Positions 5,243 to 6,032 of a stretch of DNA of 6,032 nt are shown here, piece after piece; positions within the stretch are counted from its first letter, which is position 1; each line of letters opens with the position of its first letter. Both the position numbers and the translations under genes were made by a program. Source of the DNA: an uncultured Actinomycetes bacterium (GTDB lineage: Bacteria; Actinomycetota; CALGFH01); NCBI GenBank assembly GCA_937881255.1, contig CALGFH010000349.1:1-6032 (forward strand), written 5' to 3'. The notes below the pieces were generated by a model. That model worked only from the letters and a program-made list of their open reading frames with translations, was not told the origin of the DNA and ran no database searches.

Positions 5243-6032
5243 CGACGTTCGCTCCGCCCGCCGCGCCGGGAACGCGGCGCAGATCCTCGCGGGGCGGCGG
5301 GCGGAGCGGCGCCCTCATCTGGATGGCGCTGCCGGCCCTGCTGGTCTTCGTCGCATTCGCCGTCGTGCCACTCCTGGGCGTCCTGTTCCTCAGCTTCACG
5401 TCATGGGACGGCATCGGCGTGATCCGGCCCGCCGGCTTCGACAGCTGGCGGTCCGTACTGGCCGACCCGGGCCTGCCGCATGCGCTCTGGGTGACGTTCG
5501 TGGTCATTGCCCTGTCGTGGGCGGTGCAGACCCCGTTGAGCATCCTCCTCGGGGTGTTCCTCGCCGGGCACCAGCGGTACCGCGAGCTCCTGGCGGTGCT
5601 GTTCTTCATCCCCCTCCTGCTGAGCTCGGCGGCCATCGCCATCACCTACAAGGCCCTGCTCGACCCGAACTTCGGCCTCGGCGCGGGGCTGCACATCCCG
5701 CTGCTGACCCAGGACTGGCTCGGCCGGGGGAACCTCGCCCTTGGCGTGATCATCTTCGTGGTGTCGTGGCAGTACATCCCGTTCCACACCCTCATCTACC
5801 AGGGCGCCGTGCGCCAGATCCCCAGGTCGATGTACGAGGCGGCCCAGCTCGACGGCGCGGGTCGGGTCCGCATGTTCTTCAAGATCACCCTGCCGCAGCT
5901 GAAGTACACGATCATCACCTCGTCGACCCTGATGGTCGTCGGATCGCTGGTGTTCTTCGACCTCATCTTTGTCCTCACCGAGGGCGGACCTGGAGACGCC
6001 ACCCGGGTGCTGGCGCTGGACATGTACAAGCG
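5239..6032 (+). CDS. ABC sugar transporter permease, MalF/UgpA type, 3' end missing
   Basis: I translated this frame by hand: it is open from the GTG at 5239-5241 to the right edge, giving 264 residues of a family usually about 290-310 long. An Arg-rich cytoplasmic N-terminus (13-22) is followed by hydrophobic segments at about 25-53, 82-108, 114-137, 168-190 and 226-246; the sixth would be beyond the edge. The cytoplasmic EAA loop, which docks the ATPase, is a perfect match to the consensus: EAA (200-202), G206, I216, LP (218-219), within EAAQLDGAGRVRMFFK. TEGGPGDAT (248-255) is also typical of the first permease of sugar importers. The start overlaps the binding-protein stop as GTGA with only a weak AGG 10 nt upstream, so translation is probably coupled. 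A second (MalG-type) permease is expected downstream but cannot be seen. No ATPase is in the window. Confidence 0.93.
   Translation, partial: MTTFAPPAAPGTRRRSSRGGGRSGALIWMALPALLVFVAFAVVPLLGVLFLSFTSWDGIGVIRPAGFDSWRSVLADPGLPHALWVTFVVIALSWAVQTPLSILLGVFLAGHQRYRELLAVLFFIPLLLSSAAIAITYKALLDPNFGLGAGLHIPLLTQDWLGRGNLALGVIIFVVSWQYIPFHTLIYQGAVRQIPRSMYEAAQLDGAGRVRMFFKITLPQLKYTIITSSTLMVVGSLVFFDLIFVLTEGGPGDATRVLALDMYK

Overview
The window looks like a carbohydrate-uptake locus from a high-GC actinobacterium. The coding DNA is strongly G/C-ended at third codon positions. Three of the five genes start with GTG by my reading, a fourth does so at a stop/start overlap, and one probably starts with TTG. Shine-Dalgarno sequences are strong, and the solute-binding protein carries a combined Tat/lipoprotein signal typical of Actinobacteria. 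I cannot name the genus from sequence alone.

Layout: two transcription units diverge from an A/T-enriched control region at about 3637-3892. Leftward (minus strand) run a family 3 glycoside hydrolase (1216-3636), a LacI-family regulator (140-1195) and the first 42 codons of a small cupin protein (1-128, running off the left edge). Gaps are only 20 and 11 nt and each gene has its own strong Shine-Dalgarno, so they read as one operon. Rightward (plus strand) run an ABC sugar-binding lipoprotein (3893-5242) and a MalF/UgpA-type inner-membrane permease (5239-6032, running off the right edge), joined by a 4-nt GTGA stop/start overlap.

How it probably works: the lipoprotein captures an oligosaccharide outside the cell and the permease, with a partner permease presumably beyond the edge, imports it. 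The hydrolase has no signal peptide and would cleave the sugar in the cytoplasm. The LacI protein would repress both units until the sugar or a product appears. A perfect inverted repeat, TCGAAA-CT-TTTCGA at 3670-3683, lies beside a GATAAT -10 box for the leftward unit and is the best operator candidate. The set resembles the xylobiose (Bxl) systems of Streptomyces in gene content. Substrate assignment (xylo- versus gluco-oligosaccharide) is inference. No ATPase gene is visible; in Streptomyces a shared ATPase such as MsiK often serves these transporters.

I found no mobile element, CRISPR array, tRNA or rRNA. Apart from the cupin at the tail of the sugar operon, the acidic insert in the hydrolase and the details of the control region, this is a conventional catabolic locus, and I see no evidence of a wholly new system.
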